A stretch of 64,000 nt of DNA from JAJFUV01 sp964561215. Lineage in GTDB: Bacteria > Acidobacteriota > Terriglobia > Bryobacterales > Bryobacteraceae. The stretch is taken from contig CAZLOS010000015.1 of the NCBI GenBank assembly GCA_964561215.1, forward strand, positions 1-64,000, given 5' to 3'. A program made the translations under genes and the position numbers. Below the pieces are notes generated by a model. The model worked only from the letters and a program-made list of their open reading frames with translations. It had not been told where the DNA came from and made no database searches. This document shows positions 49,417 to 59,052 of the stretch, one piece after another. The number at the start of each line of letters is the position of its first letter. Positions within the stretch are counted from its first letter, which is position 1.

Positions 49417-51453
49417 GTGGAACCGCTTTCCAGCGACAGGGCCGCCAACCGGTTGAATCTGCTGGTCTGGATTGCCCTGATCTGGGCCGTGGCCATCCTG
49501 GGCCGGCTTCTCGACCTGCAGATCCTTTCGCACGCCGAATTGCGCCGCCAGGCCGACATCCAGCATCTGCGCAATCTGGAGGTGCGGGCCCCGCGGGGCA
49601 CGATCTTCGATCGCAACGGCCGCGTGCTGGCCATGAGCCTGCCGGTCGATTCGGTGGCCGTCGATCCGCGTCAGATCAAAGATCCGGCGGTGGCGGCGGG
49701 AATCCTGGCGGGCGTGCTCGACCTGGACGAAGCGGCGTTGTACGAGAAGCTGAAGGAATCGTCGGAAGGCCCCGGGCGGCGCGGGTTTCTGTGGATCAAG
49801 CGCAAGATCTCGCCGGAGGAATCCGAGCGGCTGCGCAGCATGAAGCTGGAGTGGGTGGAGTTCCGCCAGGAAAGCCGGCGCTACTATCCCAAGGGCACGC
49901 TGGCGGCGCACCTGCTGGGCGGCGTGGACAGCGAGGAGAAGGGCAACGCCGGCATCGAGATGGCGCTTGAAGACGAGTTGCAGGGCCTTCCCGGCTCCGT
50001 GCGCATGCTTACCGACGTGAAGCAGCGCGGCTACGACTCCGAGGTGTTCGTCGAGCCGCAGCCGGGCCGCAACCTTACGCTGGCGCTGCATGAAGGCATT
50101 CAATACGTGGCCGAGCGCGAGTTGAAAGCCGCCGTCGAGGACAATAACTGCCAGACGGGGAGCATCGTGGTGATGGACCCGCGCACGGGCGATGTGCTGG
50201 CGCTGGCCAACTATCCGACCTACGATCCGAACGAGCCCGTGAAGCCCGGCGAGAAAGAGAAGCAGGCGCGTTTCGACCTGGCCGTATCGGTGCCTTTCGA
50301 GCCCGGCTCGGTCTTCAAGGTGATCACCGTGGCGGCGGCGCTCGAGACCACGCCACTCAAACCGGAATCCATCATCCCCTGCGGCAGCGGCCGGATCAAC
50401 CTGTTCGGCCGGGTCATCCGGGACCACGACTCCTACGCTTCGCTGTCGATGGCCGACGTGCTGGCGAAGTCGAGTAACATCGGCGCCATCCAGGTGGGGA
50501 TGCGGGTGGGCGACGCGCGGATGTACGAATACGTCAGGCGCTTCGGTTTCGGCAAGACCACGGGTGTGCCGCTGCCGGCCGAATCGAGCGGCATGCTGCG
50601 GCGGGTCAGCGAGTGGCAGCCGAGCTCGATCGGTTCGATCGCCATGGGGCATGAGGTCAGCACGACCACGCTGCAGTTGGCGCGCGCCTGTTCGGTGATC
50701 GCCAACGGCGGCCTGCTGGTGCGGCCGCGGCTGATCCTGGCGCACCACAAGCCCGGCGGGAAGCCGGAAATCGAGCCCACGGAAGAGCCAAAACAGATCT
50801 TGAAGCCTGAAAATGCCATCATGACCCGCCGGATGATGGAAGGCGTGGTGCTGCACGGCACGGGCAGGAAGGCGCACCTGGATGGATATACGGCCGGCGG
50901 GAAAACCGGCTCCGCCCAGATATTCGATCTCGAGAAGAAGGTTTACACGCACCACTACAACGCTTCCTTCATGGGATTCGCGCCGGTCGCCAATCCCCGC
51001 GTGGTGGTTGTGGTGACGCTGAATGGATCCGCGAAATTCGGCGGCGCGGTGGCCGCGCCGGTATTCCGTGAAGTGGCCACGACCGCGCTGCGACTCCTCG
51101 ATGTTCCCAAGGATTTGCCCGAAGGAATCTCCCCGGACACCAACGAGCCAGCCGGTGTGGACGATCTTGCCATAGCCGGCCTGTCATCTCCTCCCCCTCC
51201 GCCTCCCGCGGCTGCTGCCGCCGCGGGAGGCGTACTTGTAGCGAGGGCTCCCTCCAGGCCGGCGAACGTGCAGGCGGTGGGTCCGACGGTTCCGGATTTC
51301 ATGGGGAAGACCATGAGGGCGGTATTGGAACAATCCGCCGCGCTGGGTTTGGCCGTCGAGGTGCAAGGCAGCGGCCTGGCGCGTGCGCAGGCTCCGCCGG
51401 CAGGCTCTCTGCTGGCGCATGGAGAACACGTACGGGTACAATTCGTGCGGTAG
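49417..51453 (+). CDS. ftsI: division transpeptidase (FtsI/PBP3) with PASTA domain
   Basis: The 678-residue class B PBP cross-links septal peptidoglycan. After a short cytoplasmic head and one membrane helix (LLVWIALIWAVAILGRLL) come a pedestal domain and the transpeptidase with SxxK in GSVFKV (Ser298), SSN in AKSSNIGAI and KTG in AGGKTGSAQ. A Pro/Ala linker near residues 590-610 leads to a C-terminal PASTA domain (VPDFMGKTMRAVLEQSAALG). The PASTA tail is like SpoVD/PBP2x rather than E. coli FtsI. The start is GTG at 49417 with GGGGA upstream. The linker DNA forms a 12-bp hairpin (51201-51231). Confidence 0.93.
   Translation: MEPLSSDRAANRLNLLVWIALIWAVAILGRLLDLQILSHAELRRQADIQHLRNLEVRAPRGTIFDRNGRVLAMSLPVDSVAVDPRQIKDPAVAAGILAGVLDLDEAALYEKLKESSEGPGRRGFLWIKRKISPEESERLRSMKLEWVEFRQESRRYYPKGTLAAHLLGGVDSEEKGNAGIEMALEDELQGLPGSVRMLTDVKQRGYDSEVFVEPQPGRNLTLALHEGIQYVAERELKAAVEDNNCQTGSIVVMDPRTGDVLALANYPTYDPNEPVKPGEKEKQARFDLAVSVPFEPGSVFKVITVAAALETTPLKPESIIPCGSGRINLFGRVIRDHDSYASLSMADVLAKSSNIGAIQVGMRVGDARMYEYVRRFGFGKTTGVPLPAESSGMLRRVSEWQPSSIGSIAMGHEVSTTTLQLARACSVIANGGLLVRPRLILAHHKPGGKPEIEPTEEPKQILKPENAIMTRRMMEGVVLHGTGRKAHLDGYTAGGKTGSAQIFDLEKKVYTHHYNASFMGFAPVANPRVVVVVTLNGSAKFGGAVAAPVFREVATTALRLLDVPKDLPEGISPDTNEPAGVDDLAIAGLSSPPPPPPAAAAAAGGVLVARAPSRPANVQAVGPTVPDFMGKTMRAVLEQSAALGLAVEVQGSGLARAQAPPAGSLLAHGEHVRVQFVR
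51201..51231 (+). repeat. intragenic hairpin in the ftsI linker
   Basis: GCCTCCCGCGGC (51201-51212) pairs perfectly with GCCGCGGGAGGC (51220-51231) across a seven-base loop. It lies in the Pro/Ala-rich interdomain linker; a translational pause or simple sequence bias are both possible. Confidence 0.6.
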
Positions 51454-51468
51454 CTTGGACGGCAAAGG

Positions 51469-52956
51469 ATGACGCTCGAAGAAATCCTGAAAGGCGTGGC
51501 GCTTACGACGGACCTCCCCGCAGAAACGGCCGGGCGGCAAGTGGCGGGCCTCGATTACGATTCCCGGCGGGTGGAGAAAGACTACCTCTTTTTCGCTTTT
51601 GCGGGGACGCACGTGGATGGCCGCCGGTTCGCGTGCCAGGCCCGAGACCGTGGGACGCTCGCGGTGGTGAGCGAGGCTTCCCGGCCCGATGGATATGACG
51701 GACCCTGGATCCAGGTGCCTCACGGCCGCCGCGCCATGGCCCTGGCGGCCCGGCGTTTCTATGGAGCGCCCGACGAGCGCCTGGGGCTGACCGGGATCAC
51801 CGGCACCAACGGCAAGACCACGACCGCCTTCCTCCTGGATTCCATCCTGCGCGAAGCGGGCCGCATCACGGCCCTGGTAGGCACCATCGAGTATCACATG
51901 GCGGGCCGCGTGCTTCCCGCGCGCAACACTACCCCCGAATCGCTGGACCTCTACCGGATTTTCCACGAGCTGGAGGCGGTGGGGGGCTCGCACGCCACGC
52001 TGGAAGTCTCCTCGCACGCCCTCGACCTGGGCCGCGTGCACGGCATTCATTTTCACACGGCGGTCTTCACGAACCTCACGCAGGACCACCTGGACTACCA
52101 CGTCACGATGGAGCGCTACTTCGCCGCCAAACTGGCGTTGTTCGAAGGACAGGACGCACCACCGCCGCGTTTCGCCGTGATCAACGCGGACGATCCTTAC
52201 GGCAGCCGGATTCCTCCTGCTCCAACCAGCGAGGCCCTCACCTACGGCATCGACTCCGATGCCCGCGTGAGGGCCTCGCGTATTGTCGCGGGTTTCAGCG
52301 GTTTGAAATTCGATGTGGACGAAGGCGGCAACAAATACGAGATAGTCTCTCCGATGACCGGCCGCATAAACGTCTACAACATTCTGGCGGCCTGCGCCGC
52401 CGCGCGGAGCTATTCGATCGGCATCGAAGACATCCAGCGCGGAATCGCCGCCTGCCGGTTGGTGGCCGGCCGGTTCGAGCCGGTGGAGGAAGGCCAGCCC
52501 TTCATGGTTGTGGTGGACTACGCGCACACCGACGACGCGCTACGCAACGTGATCCGAACTGCGCGCGGGCTCAATCCGCGCCGCGTGATTACCCTGTTCG
52601 GCTGCGGCGGCGACCGCGACCGCAACAAACGTCCCAAAATGGGTGAAGCGGCGGCGGAATCGAGCGACCTCGTGGTGCTCACCAGCGACAATCCCCGTTC
52701 CGAGGATCCTCTCGACATCATGAACGACGCGCTGGTGGGATTGCGCCGGCACGACGTTCAGCACATCGTCGAGCCGGATCGCGCGCGCGCCATACGCAAG
52801 GCCATGGAAGCCGCCGGGCCCGGCGACATCGTGATTCTCGCCGGGAAGGGCCACGAGACCTACCAGGTGCTCAAGGACCGCACCATTCCTTTCGACGACC
52901 GCGTAGTGGCGCGCGAGGCGCTGCACGAGATGGGCTACGGGGGCAAACGCCGATGA
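51469..52956 (+). CDS. murE: UDP-N-acetylmuramoyl-L-alanyl-D-glutamate ligase MurE (meso-Dap type)
   Basis: The 495-residue ligase adds the third stem residue. It has the ATP loop ITGTNGKTTTAF and the meso-diaminopimelate specificity motif DNPR (Asp407-Arg410) in LTSDNPRSEDP; Lys-adding enzymes differ here. The Lys carbamylation region lies near TYGID. It begins 15 bases after ftsI and overlaps murF by four bases. Confidence 0.96.
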   Translation: MTLEEILKGVALTTDLPAETAGRQVAGLDYDSRRVEKDYLFFAFAGTHVDGRRFACQARDRGTLAVVSEASRPDGYDGPWIQVPHGRRAMALAARRFYGAPDERLGLTGITGTNGKTTTAFLLDSILREAGRITALVGTIEYHMAGRVLPARNTTPESLDLYRIFHELEAVGGSHATLEVSSHALDLGRVHGIHFHTAVFTNLTQDHLDYHVTMERYFAAKLALFEGQDAPPPRFAVINADDPYGSRIPPAPTSEALTYGIDSDARVRASRIVAGFSGLKFDVDEGGNKYEIVSPMTGRINVYNILAACAAARSYSIGIEDIQRGIAACRLVAGRFEPVEEGQPFMVVVDYAHTDDALRNVIRTARGLNPRRVITLFGCGGDRDRNKRPKMGEAAAESSDLVVLTSDNPRSEDPLDIMNDALVGLRRHDVQHIVEPDRARAIRKAMEAAGPGDIVILAGKGHETYQVLKDRTIPFDDRVVAREALHEMGYGGKRR

Positions 52957-54305
52957 ATCTGCGGCTGGCCGAAGTTGCGCGTGCCCTGGGTCTTACTCCA
53001 ACGGCCGTGGATACGGTCGTCGAGGGCTGGAGCACGGATACGCGCTCGCTTGCCCGCGGTGACCTGTTTTTCGCCCTGCGCGGCCCCAACCACGACGGCC
53101 ACCAGCACCTTGCCCAGGCGTTCGAGCGCGGCGCGGTGGCGGCGGTGGTGGATCGCGACGCGGATGCGCCGGGGCCGCTGCTGCGGGTGGCCGACTCGCT
53201 CGGCGCGCTGCAGGACCTGGCGCGCTGGGCGCGCTCCCGTTTCGCGGGCGCGGTCGTCGGCGTCACCGGGAGCGCGGGGAAGACCACTACCAAGGACACC
53301 ATCGCGCAATTGCTTTCCTCCGCACTCGACGTGAGCAAGACCGCCGGCAACCTGAATAATCATGTTGGATTGCCGCTGTCGATCCTACGGCTGAAACAGG
53401 ATTCGCAAGTGGCGGTGCTCGAGATGGGGATGAACCACGAAGGTGAACTGCGCCATCTGGCTGCGATCGCCCGGCCGACCATGGCGGTGGTCACCAACGT
53501 TGGCTACGCCCATATCGAATACTTCGGCTCGCTTGAGAAAACGGCGCTGGCCAAGCGCGAGCTGGTGGAAGCCCTCCCGAACGACGGCACCGCGGTCCTG
53601 AACGCGGACGATGCGCTGGTCGCGCGGTTCCGCGAAGTCCATGCCGGTCCCACCGTCACTTTCGGCTTGGGGGAGGACGCCGATGTGCGCGCCACCGATG
53701 TGGAGTACACGCCTGGAGGCGTGAGTTTCCGCGTTTCCGGCCTGGAATTCAAGAGTCCGCTGGTGGGCCGCCATGGCGTGCTCAACATACTGGCGGGCCT
53801 GGCCGTGGCCGGCGTGTTTGGAATCCCGCCGGAGCGGCTTCAACAGGCCGCACTCTCGCTCGCTGCCGGCCACATGCGCGGAGAGCGCATGGAATGCCGG
53901 GGCGTTACGATACTGAACGATTGCTACAACTCCAACCCGGATGCCGTCCAAGCCATGCTGGAAGTGCTCCGGGTCACGCCGGCGCGGCGCCGCATCGCCG
54001 TGCTGGGGGAGATGCTCGAACTCGGGCGCTGGTCCGAGGCCCTGCACCGCGACGCCGGACGCTGCGCGGTGGCCAACAGGGTCGATGTGCTTGTTGGGAT
54101 ACGCGGCGCGGCCCGCTACACGCTCCACGGGGCGTTGGACGCTGGTCTGTCGGACAGCGCCGCGTACTTTTTCGAGGACCCGGCGCCGGCGGGAGATTTC
54201 CTGCGTGGCATTGCCCAACCCGGAGACGTCATACTATTTAAAGGGTCTCGCGGCACGCGAGTGGAAATCGCCCTGGAAAGGTTTTTGGCCGGCAACGACG
54301 GCTAA
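52953..54305 (+). CDS. murF: UDP-N-acetylmuramoyl-tripeptide--D-alanyl-D-alanine ligase MurF
   Basis: The 450-residue enzyme adds D-Ala-D-Ala to make the pentapeptide. It has the Mur-ligase loop VTGSAGKTTTKDTI, EMGMNHEGELRHL and NDCYNSNPDAVQAML, diagnostic of MurF. The ATG overlaps the murE stop (ATGA), and mraY begins 3 bases after its stop. The D-Ala-D-Ala ligase gene (ddl) that supplies its substrate is not in this window. Confidence 0.96.
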   Translation: MNLRLAEVARALGLTPTAVDTVVEGWSTDTRSLARGDLFFALRGPNHDGHQHLAQAFERGAVAAVVDRDADAPGPLLRVADSLGALQDLARWARSRFAGAVVGVTGSAGKTTTKDTIAQLLSSALDVSKTAGNLNNHVGLPLSILRLKQDSQVAVLEMGMNHEGELRHLAAIARPTMAVVTNVGYAHIEYFGSLEKTALAKRELVEALPNDGTAVLNADDALVARFREVHAGPTVTFGLGEDADVRATDVEYTPGGVSFRVSGLEFKSPLVGRHGVLNILAGLAVAGVFGIPPERLQQAALSLAAGHMRGERMECRGVTILNDCYNSNPDAVQAMLEVLRVTPARRRIAVLGEMLELGRWSEALHRDAGRCAVANRVDVLVGIRGAARYTLHGALDAGLSDSAAYFFEDPAPAGDFLRGIAQPGDVILFKGSRGTRVEIALERFLAGNDG

Positions 54306-54308
54306 GTC

Positions 54309-55442
54309 ATGCTTTATTGGTTGTTGTTTGAAAGGTTGTATCCTCACTTCAGTCCTCTTCGCGTCTTCAGTTACGTAACTTTTCGCACGGCCGCGGCGAC
54401 GCTGGTGGCCTTGTTCCTCTGCATCGCGTTGGGCCCTTGGCTCATACGCCGCCTGCGGGAATATCAGATCGGGCAGTACATCCGGGAGGAAGGCCCGCAG
54501 TCCCATCAGAAGAAGGCTGGCACGCCCACCATGGGTGGAGTGCTCATCGTGGTGTCGATCGTGGTGCCCACGCTGTTGATCGCGAATCTTCGTAACCAGT
54601 ACGTGTGGCTCGCGCTGTTCGGCCTGGTGTCCTACGGCGCCATCGGCTTTTGGGATGACGCGAGCAAGCTCCAGCAGCATCGCAACCTGGGCCTGACCGG
54701 CCGGCGCAAGTTCGCGCTGCAATGCCTGGTCGCGTTCCTGATCGGCGTGGCGCTGCTGGCGCTGCACGCGCACGGCGCGTACTCGACGGCCATGAACGTG
54801 CCGTTCTTCAAGGGCTTCAAGCCCGAGATGCTCATCCGCGCCTGGCTGGGCAATCCGTTCACTTACCCGCTGGCGTTCGTATTCTTCTTCGCGTTTCTGG
54901 TACTGGTCATTGTCGGATCGTCGAATGCCGTCAATCTCACCGACGGACTGGACGGACTGGCCATCGGACTGATGATCATCGCCGCCGGGGCCATGACGGT
55001 GCTGACATATGTAAGCGGTCACGCCGCGTTCGCCAACTACCTGGGCTTGGCGCGGTTGCCCGGCGCCGCCGAACTGAGCATCTTCTGCGGGTCCATGATG
55101 GGCGCCTCGATCGGCTTTCTTTACTACAACGCTCATCCGGCCGAAATATTCATGGGCGACGTGGGATCGCTCGCCCTGGGTGGCGGGCTGGGCGTGGTGG
55201 CCGTGCTGATCAAGCAGGAGATCCTGCTGCTAGCCGTGGGCGGCGTTTTCGTGATCGAGGCGCTCTCCGTGATCCTGCAAGTGGCGAGCTTCAAGCTGCG
55301 CGGCAAACGCGTTTTCAAGATGGCGCCGCTGCACCACCACTTCGAAGCATTGGGCTGGCAGGAATCGAAGATCATCGTGCGATTCTGGATCGCGGGGCTG
55401 GTGATGGCGCTGTCGGCGCTCACCACGCTGAAGTTGAGGTGA
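54309..55442 (+). CDS. mraY: phospho-N-acetylmuramoyl-pentapeptide-transferase MraY
   Basis: The 377-residue integral membrane enzyme makes lipid I from UDP-MurNAc-pentapeptide and undecaprenyl phosphate. Ten membrane segments are expected. It shows the signature GPQSHQKKAGTPTMGG, the catalytic NLTDGLDGLA motif (magnesium/DDxxD region; FWDDASKL earlier) and the PLHHHFE loop. murD follows by four bases. Confidence 0.96.
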   Translation: MLYWLLFERLYPHFSPLRVFSYVTFRTAAATLVALFLCIALGPWLIRRLREYQIGQYIREEGPQSHQKKAGTPTMGGVLIVVSIVVPTLLIANLRNQYVWLALFGLVSYGAIGFWDDASKLQQHRNLGLTGRRKFALQCLVAFLIGVALLALHAHGAYSTAMNVPFFKGFKPEMLIRAWLGNPFTYPLAFVFFFAFLVLVIVGSSNAVNLTDGLDGLAIGLMIIAAGAMTVLTYVSGHAAFANYLGLARLPGAAELSIFCGSMMGASIGFLYYNAHPAEIFMGDVGSLALGGGLGVVAVLIKQEILLLAVGGVFVIEALSVILQVASFKLRGKRVFKMAPLHHHFEALGWQESKIIVRFWIAGLVMALSALTTLKLR

Positions 55443-55446
55443 TGCC

Positions 55447-56790
55447 ATGATGCGAATCGAAGGCGCGGACATCCTGGTGGTGGGCATGGGCAAGTCGGGC
55501 TTGGCCGCGATCAAACTGCTGCTCGAGCACGGCGCGCGGCCACGGGCGACGGACAAGCAAGGGCTCGATGACCTGCCCGCAATTGCGCCTCAATTGCGTG
55601 AGCTGGGCGTGCCGTTCGCCGTGCAATCGCCGGAAGTCTTCGAAGGCGCGGACAGCATCGTCATCTCGCCCGGCGTACCCGCGGACCTAGCGGAACTGGA
55701 AGCCGCGCGCGCCCGCGGCGCAAGCGTGATCGGGGAACTGGAATTGGCCGGCGCCTTTCTTCAGGGCGACGTTATCGGCATCACCGGCGCCAACGGCAAG
55801 ACCACCACGACGGCGCTGATCGGGCACATCCTCGCTCATTGCGGCGTCCCGGTTCAGGTGGGCGGCAACATCGGACGGCCACCCACGTCCATGGTGGCCG
55901 GTTCCAGGCCGGGCCAGTGGAACGTGCTCGAACTCTCCAGCTTCCAACTGGAGACCATCGAAAAGTTCCGCGCTCGCGTGGGCGTGGTCATCAACGTTAC
56001 GCCGGACCACCTCGACCGGCACCACACCTTCGCCCGCTACGCCGCCGCTAAAGAGCGCCTGTTCGAGAATCAGGGGCCGGACGATCTTGCCATCCTCAAC
56101 GCCGACGACGCGACCTGCATGGACTATGCGCGCCGGACGAAATCGCGGACGCTAATGTTCAGCCTCAAGGGGCCCGTGGATAGGGGTGCCTATTTCGCGG
56201 ATGGGAAGTTGTACGTGGACGGCCGTTTTCTGATGGACGCCGCGGCGATTCCGATGCGCGGACTGCACAACGTCGAAAACACGCTGGCGGCCGTATTGGC
56301 GGCACGTGAAACTGGCGCCCCGCTCGCGTCGATCGCGGCGGCAGTAAGCACCTTCCCCGGCGTCGAGCACCGCATCGAGTTCGTTCGCACAGTCAGCGGC
56401 GTTTCCTTCTACAACGATTCAAAAGCCACGAACGTGGACGCCACGCAGAAAGCCATCGATGCATTCGACGGCGGGCTGTGGCTGATCCTCGGCGGCAAGG
56501 ACAAGGGGAGCGATTACCGCACGCTGCGGCCATCGCTCGCGGCCAAGGCTCATGCCGTGCTGCTGGTGGGCGCGGCGTCGGCGAAGATCGCGGATCATCT
56601 CGCGGGCGCGCTGCCGCTTTTGGATTGCGGCACCATCGCCGAGGCCGTACGCATCGCGTACGAAAAGGCTCGTCCGGGCGATACAGTCCTGCTCGCGCCC
56701 GCCTGCGCCAGCTTCGATCAGTTCTCGGGCTACGAAGAGCGTGGGCGCGTCTTCAAGGGCCTCGTCTCAAGTCTGGAGGAAAAAGCCTGA
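55447..56790 (+). CDS. murD: UDP-N-acetylmuramoylalanine--D-glutamate ligase MurD
   Basis: The 447-residue ligase adds D-Glu. It has an N-terminal Rossmann-like UDP-binding domain (LVVGMGKSGLAAIKLL), the ATP loop GITGANGKTTTTAL, and the C-terminal segment FYNDSKATNVDATQKAI followed by LILGGKDKGSDY. Two in-frame ATGs (55447 and 55450) are possible starts. ftsW begins one base after its stop. Confidence 0.96.
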   Translation: MMRIEGADILVVGMGKSGLAAIKLLLEHGARPRATDKQGLDDLPAIAPQLRELGVPFAVQSPEVFEGADSIVISPGVPADLAELEAARARGASVIGELELAGAFLQGDVIGITGANGKTTTTALIGHILAHCGVPVQVGGNIGRPPTSMVAGSRPGQWNVLELSSFQLETIEKFRARVGVVINVTPDHLDRHHTFARYAAAKERLFENQGPDDLAILNADDATCMDYARRTKSRTLMFSLKGPVDRGAYFADGKLYVDGRFLMDAAAIPMRGLHNVENTLAAVLAARETGAPLASIAAAVSTFPGVEHRIEFVRTVSGVSFYNDSKATNVDATQKAIDAFDGGLWLILGGKDKGSDYRTLRPSLAAKAHAVLLVGAASAKIADHLAGALPLLDCGTIAEAVRIAYEKARPGDTVLLAPACASFDQFSGYEERGRVFKGLVSSLEEKA

Positions 56791-56791
56791 C

Positions 56792-57934
56792 ATGGCGATG
56801 GAGCGCAAGACCGACTGGATCCTTTTTACAGCCGTCATAGGGCTGGTTTTCTTCGGTCTCGTCATCGTGTACAGCGCGTCCTCGGTGGTGGCGGATCTGA
56901 AGTACGGCCACAGTACCTACTACCTGGTGCGCCAGGCCGCGTGGGCCGTAGCTGCGTTTGGGATCCTGATGTACTTGAAGAACCAGGACTACCGGCGCTG
57001 GAACCAGCCGGTATGGGCTTTCGCACCCATGGGCGTCGCCATCATGCTGCTGATCGTGGCCTATTTCGTCGACGCCCGGGCGCACCGCTGGATACGGCTC
57101 GGCTCCGCTCAATTGCAGCCTTCCGAACTCGCCAAGCCCGCGCTCATCGTTTTTCTGGCCTGGTTCGTGAGCCTGCGTGCTTCCGCCATCAACAACCGTA
57201 AGCACACGCTGGTTCCGGCCACGCTTTGCCTGACTGTGCTGGTGGGGATGGTGGTGGCGGCCGACCTGGGCACGGCGGTCGTGCTGCTGGCCACGGCGGG
57301 GGTGGTGTTCTTCGTGGCGGGGCTTGACAGGCGCCACATGGCGATGGCGTGCGCCGCGGCGGTACTTCTGATCGCGGTCGCCATTTTGCACAAGCCTTAC
57401 CGCGCCCTGCGTGTCATAGGACGTTACGACCCCGACTTCACGCTTATCGACAGCATCGACCGCAACGGGACGATCCGCGCCAAGATGCAGATGATGCCGG
57501 GCGCCAAAGACCCGGGCTATCACGCACGGCAATCGAAGATTGCGGTGGGTTCAGGCGGCGTTCTGGGGATGGGCCTGATGCAGGGGCAACAGAAATTGCT
57601 GTACCTGCCGGAGGCGCACACGGACTTCATCTACGCAGTGGTGGGCGAAGAGCTCGGGCTGTTTGGCTGCGCCGCCGTGCTGTTCATGTTCCTGTTGATT
57701 TTGTGGCGCGGTGTGCGGCTGGCCTGCGTGGCGCCGGAACATTTCGGCCGTTATCTGGCGCTGGGTGTTACGGCCAGCATCGTGATACAGGCGTTCATGA
57801 ACATGAGTGTCGTGCTGGACATGACGCCCACCAAGGGCATTCCGCTGCCCATGATCAGTTACGGAGGAAGTTCGCTGTTGAGCACACTGGCTTCGTTGGG
57901 GCTGTTGCTCAGCGTGAACGAGCACGCCGGATGA
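56792..57934 (+). CDS. ftsW: septal peptidoglycan glycosyltransferase FtsW (SEDS)
   Basis: The 380-residue SEDS protein polymerises septal glycan with the division PBP. It has about ten membrane segments and the SEDS motifs RWIRLGSAQLQPSELAKP (with the Lys/Glu region), the large loop with the catalytic-region aspartate near YLPEAHTDFIYAVVGEELG, and the end motif GIPLPMISYGGSS. Start 56792 is set by the family N-terminus (ERKTDWILF); a longer frame upstream lies within murD. It overlaps murG by four bases. Confidence 0.94.
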   Translation: MAMERKTDWILFTAVIGLVFFGLVIVYSASSVVADLKYGHSTYYLVRQAAWAVAAFGILMYLKNQDYRRWNQPVWAFAPMGVAIMLLIVAYFVDARAHRWIRLGSAQLQPSELAKPALIVFLAWFVSLRASAINNRKHTLVPATLCLTVLVGMVVAADLGTAVVLLATAGVVFFVAGLDRRHMAMACAAAVLLIAVAILHKPYRALRVIGRYDPDFTLIDSIDRNGTIRAKMQMMPGAKDPGYHARQSKIAVGSGGVLGMGLMQGQQKLLYLPEAHTDFIYAVVGEELGLFGCAAVLFMFLLILWRGVRLACVAPEHFGRYLALGVTASIVIQAFMNMSVVLDMTPTKGIPLPMISYGGSSLLSTLASLGLLLSVNEHAG

Positions 57935-59016
57935 GCCGATCGCTGGTCGTCGCCATGGCCGGTGGAGGAACGGGGGGCCACGTCATCCCGGCGCTGGCCG
58001 TGGCGCGCGAGTTGGCCGAACGGGGCCACCGGCCCTTCTTCATCGGGACGCGGCGCGGCATGGAAGCGCGCCTGGTGCCGGAGGCGGGCTTCGACATCGA
58101 ATGGATCGAAATCGGCGGGCTCAATCGGGTGGGACTGGCGCGCATGCTCAAGAGCGCCTGCGAACTTCCGGCCAGCGTCTGGCGAGCGGGGGGGGTTCTC
58201 AGACGCCGCGGCGCCCAAGCCGTTTTCAGCATGGGCGGTTACGCAGCCGGACCGGTGATGCTGGCGGCAATTTGGAAGCGCGTGCCGATGGCGGTGATGG
58301 AACCCAACGCCATGCCGGGGCTGACCAGCCGCAAGCTGCGCCGCTTCATCCGTCGCGCGCTGGTGAGCTTTCCCGAAGCCGCGAACTACTTCCCGCCGGG
58401 CCGGACCGAGATCACCGGGCTCCCCGTGCGCGGGGAATTCCTCGCCATCGAACCCAAGCCGCGCAGCGAATGGTTCACCATACTGATCACGGGTGGCAGC
58501 CAGGGCTCCCGTACGTTGAACGAGGCGGCGCGCGCGAGTTGGCCGCTGTTCAAGCGGAGCGGCCTCCGCGTGCGCTTCCTGCATCAGACCGGAGAGATGT
58601 CCGCCGGCGATCTGGCGCGCGAATTCGCCGCAACCGGCATGGAGGGGTGCGTTACGGCATTCATCAAGGACATGCCCGCCGCGATGGCTGAAGCGGACCT
58701 GGTGGTGTGCCGCTCGGGTGCCGGCGCGGTGGCGGAACTGGCCGCCGGCGGCAAAGCTTCTCTGCTCGTCCCGTTCCCCTTCGCCGCCGACGACCACCAG
58801 CTACGAAACGCACAGGCACTGGAGCGTGCCGGGGCCGCGCGACTGATCCCGGACCGGGAGTTGACCGGCGAACGTTTGTTTCGCGAAGCGGGCGTCCTGG
58901 CCGCGGACGCGGACCTGCTGCGGAACATGGGAGCGGCGGCGCGCGCGATGGCGCACCCTCACGCCGCACGCCGCGCGGCGGAAATACTTGAGGAGATGGT
59001 TCCGGTACACGGTTGA
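57931..59016 (+). CDS. murG: UDP-GlcNAc--undecaprenyl-pyrophosphoryl-MurNAc-pentapeptide transferase MurG
   Basis: The 361-residue GT28 glycosyltransferase makes lipid II from lipid I. It has the first glycine loop AGGGTGGHVIPALAVA, the second GGYAAGP loop, the third loop ITGGSQGSRTLNE, and the UDP-GlcNAc site with CRSGAGAVAEL. The ATG overlaps the ftsW stop (ATGA). A 36-base gap separates it from murC, the largest gap in this stretch apart from ftsA-ftsZ. Confidence 0.95.
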   Translation: MSRSLVVAMAGGGTGGHVIPALAVARELAERGHRPFFIGTRRGMEARLVPEAGFDIEWIEIGGLNRVGLARMLKSACELPASVWRAGGVLRRRGAQAVFSMGGYAAGPVMLAAIWKRVPMAVMEPNAMPGLTSRKLRRFIRRALVSFPEAANYFPPGRTEITGLPVRGEFLAIEPKPRSEWFTILITGGSQGSRTLNEAARASWPLFKRSGLRVRFLHQTGEMSAGDLAREFAATGMEGCVTAFIKDMPAAMAEADLVVCRSGAGAVAELAAGGKASLLVPFPFAADDHQLRNAQALERAGAARLIPDRELTGERLFREAGVLAADADLLRNMGAAARAMAHPHAARRAAEILEEMVPVHG

Positions 59017-59052
59017 CACGCAGCCGTAAAGCCGGAACAATACAAAAGGGAA

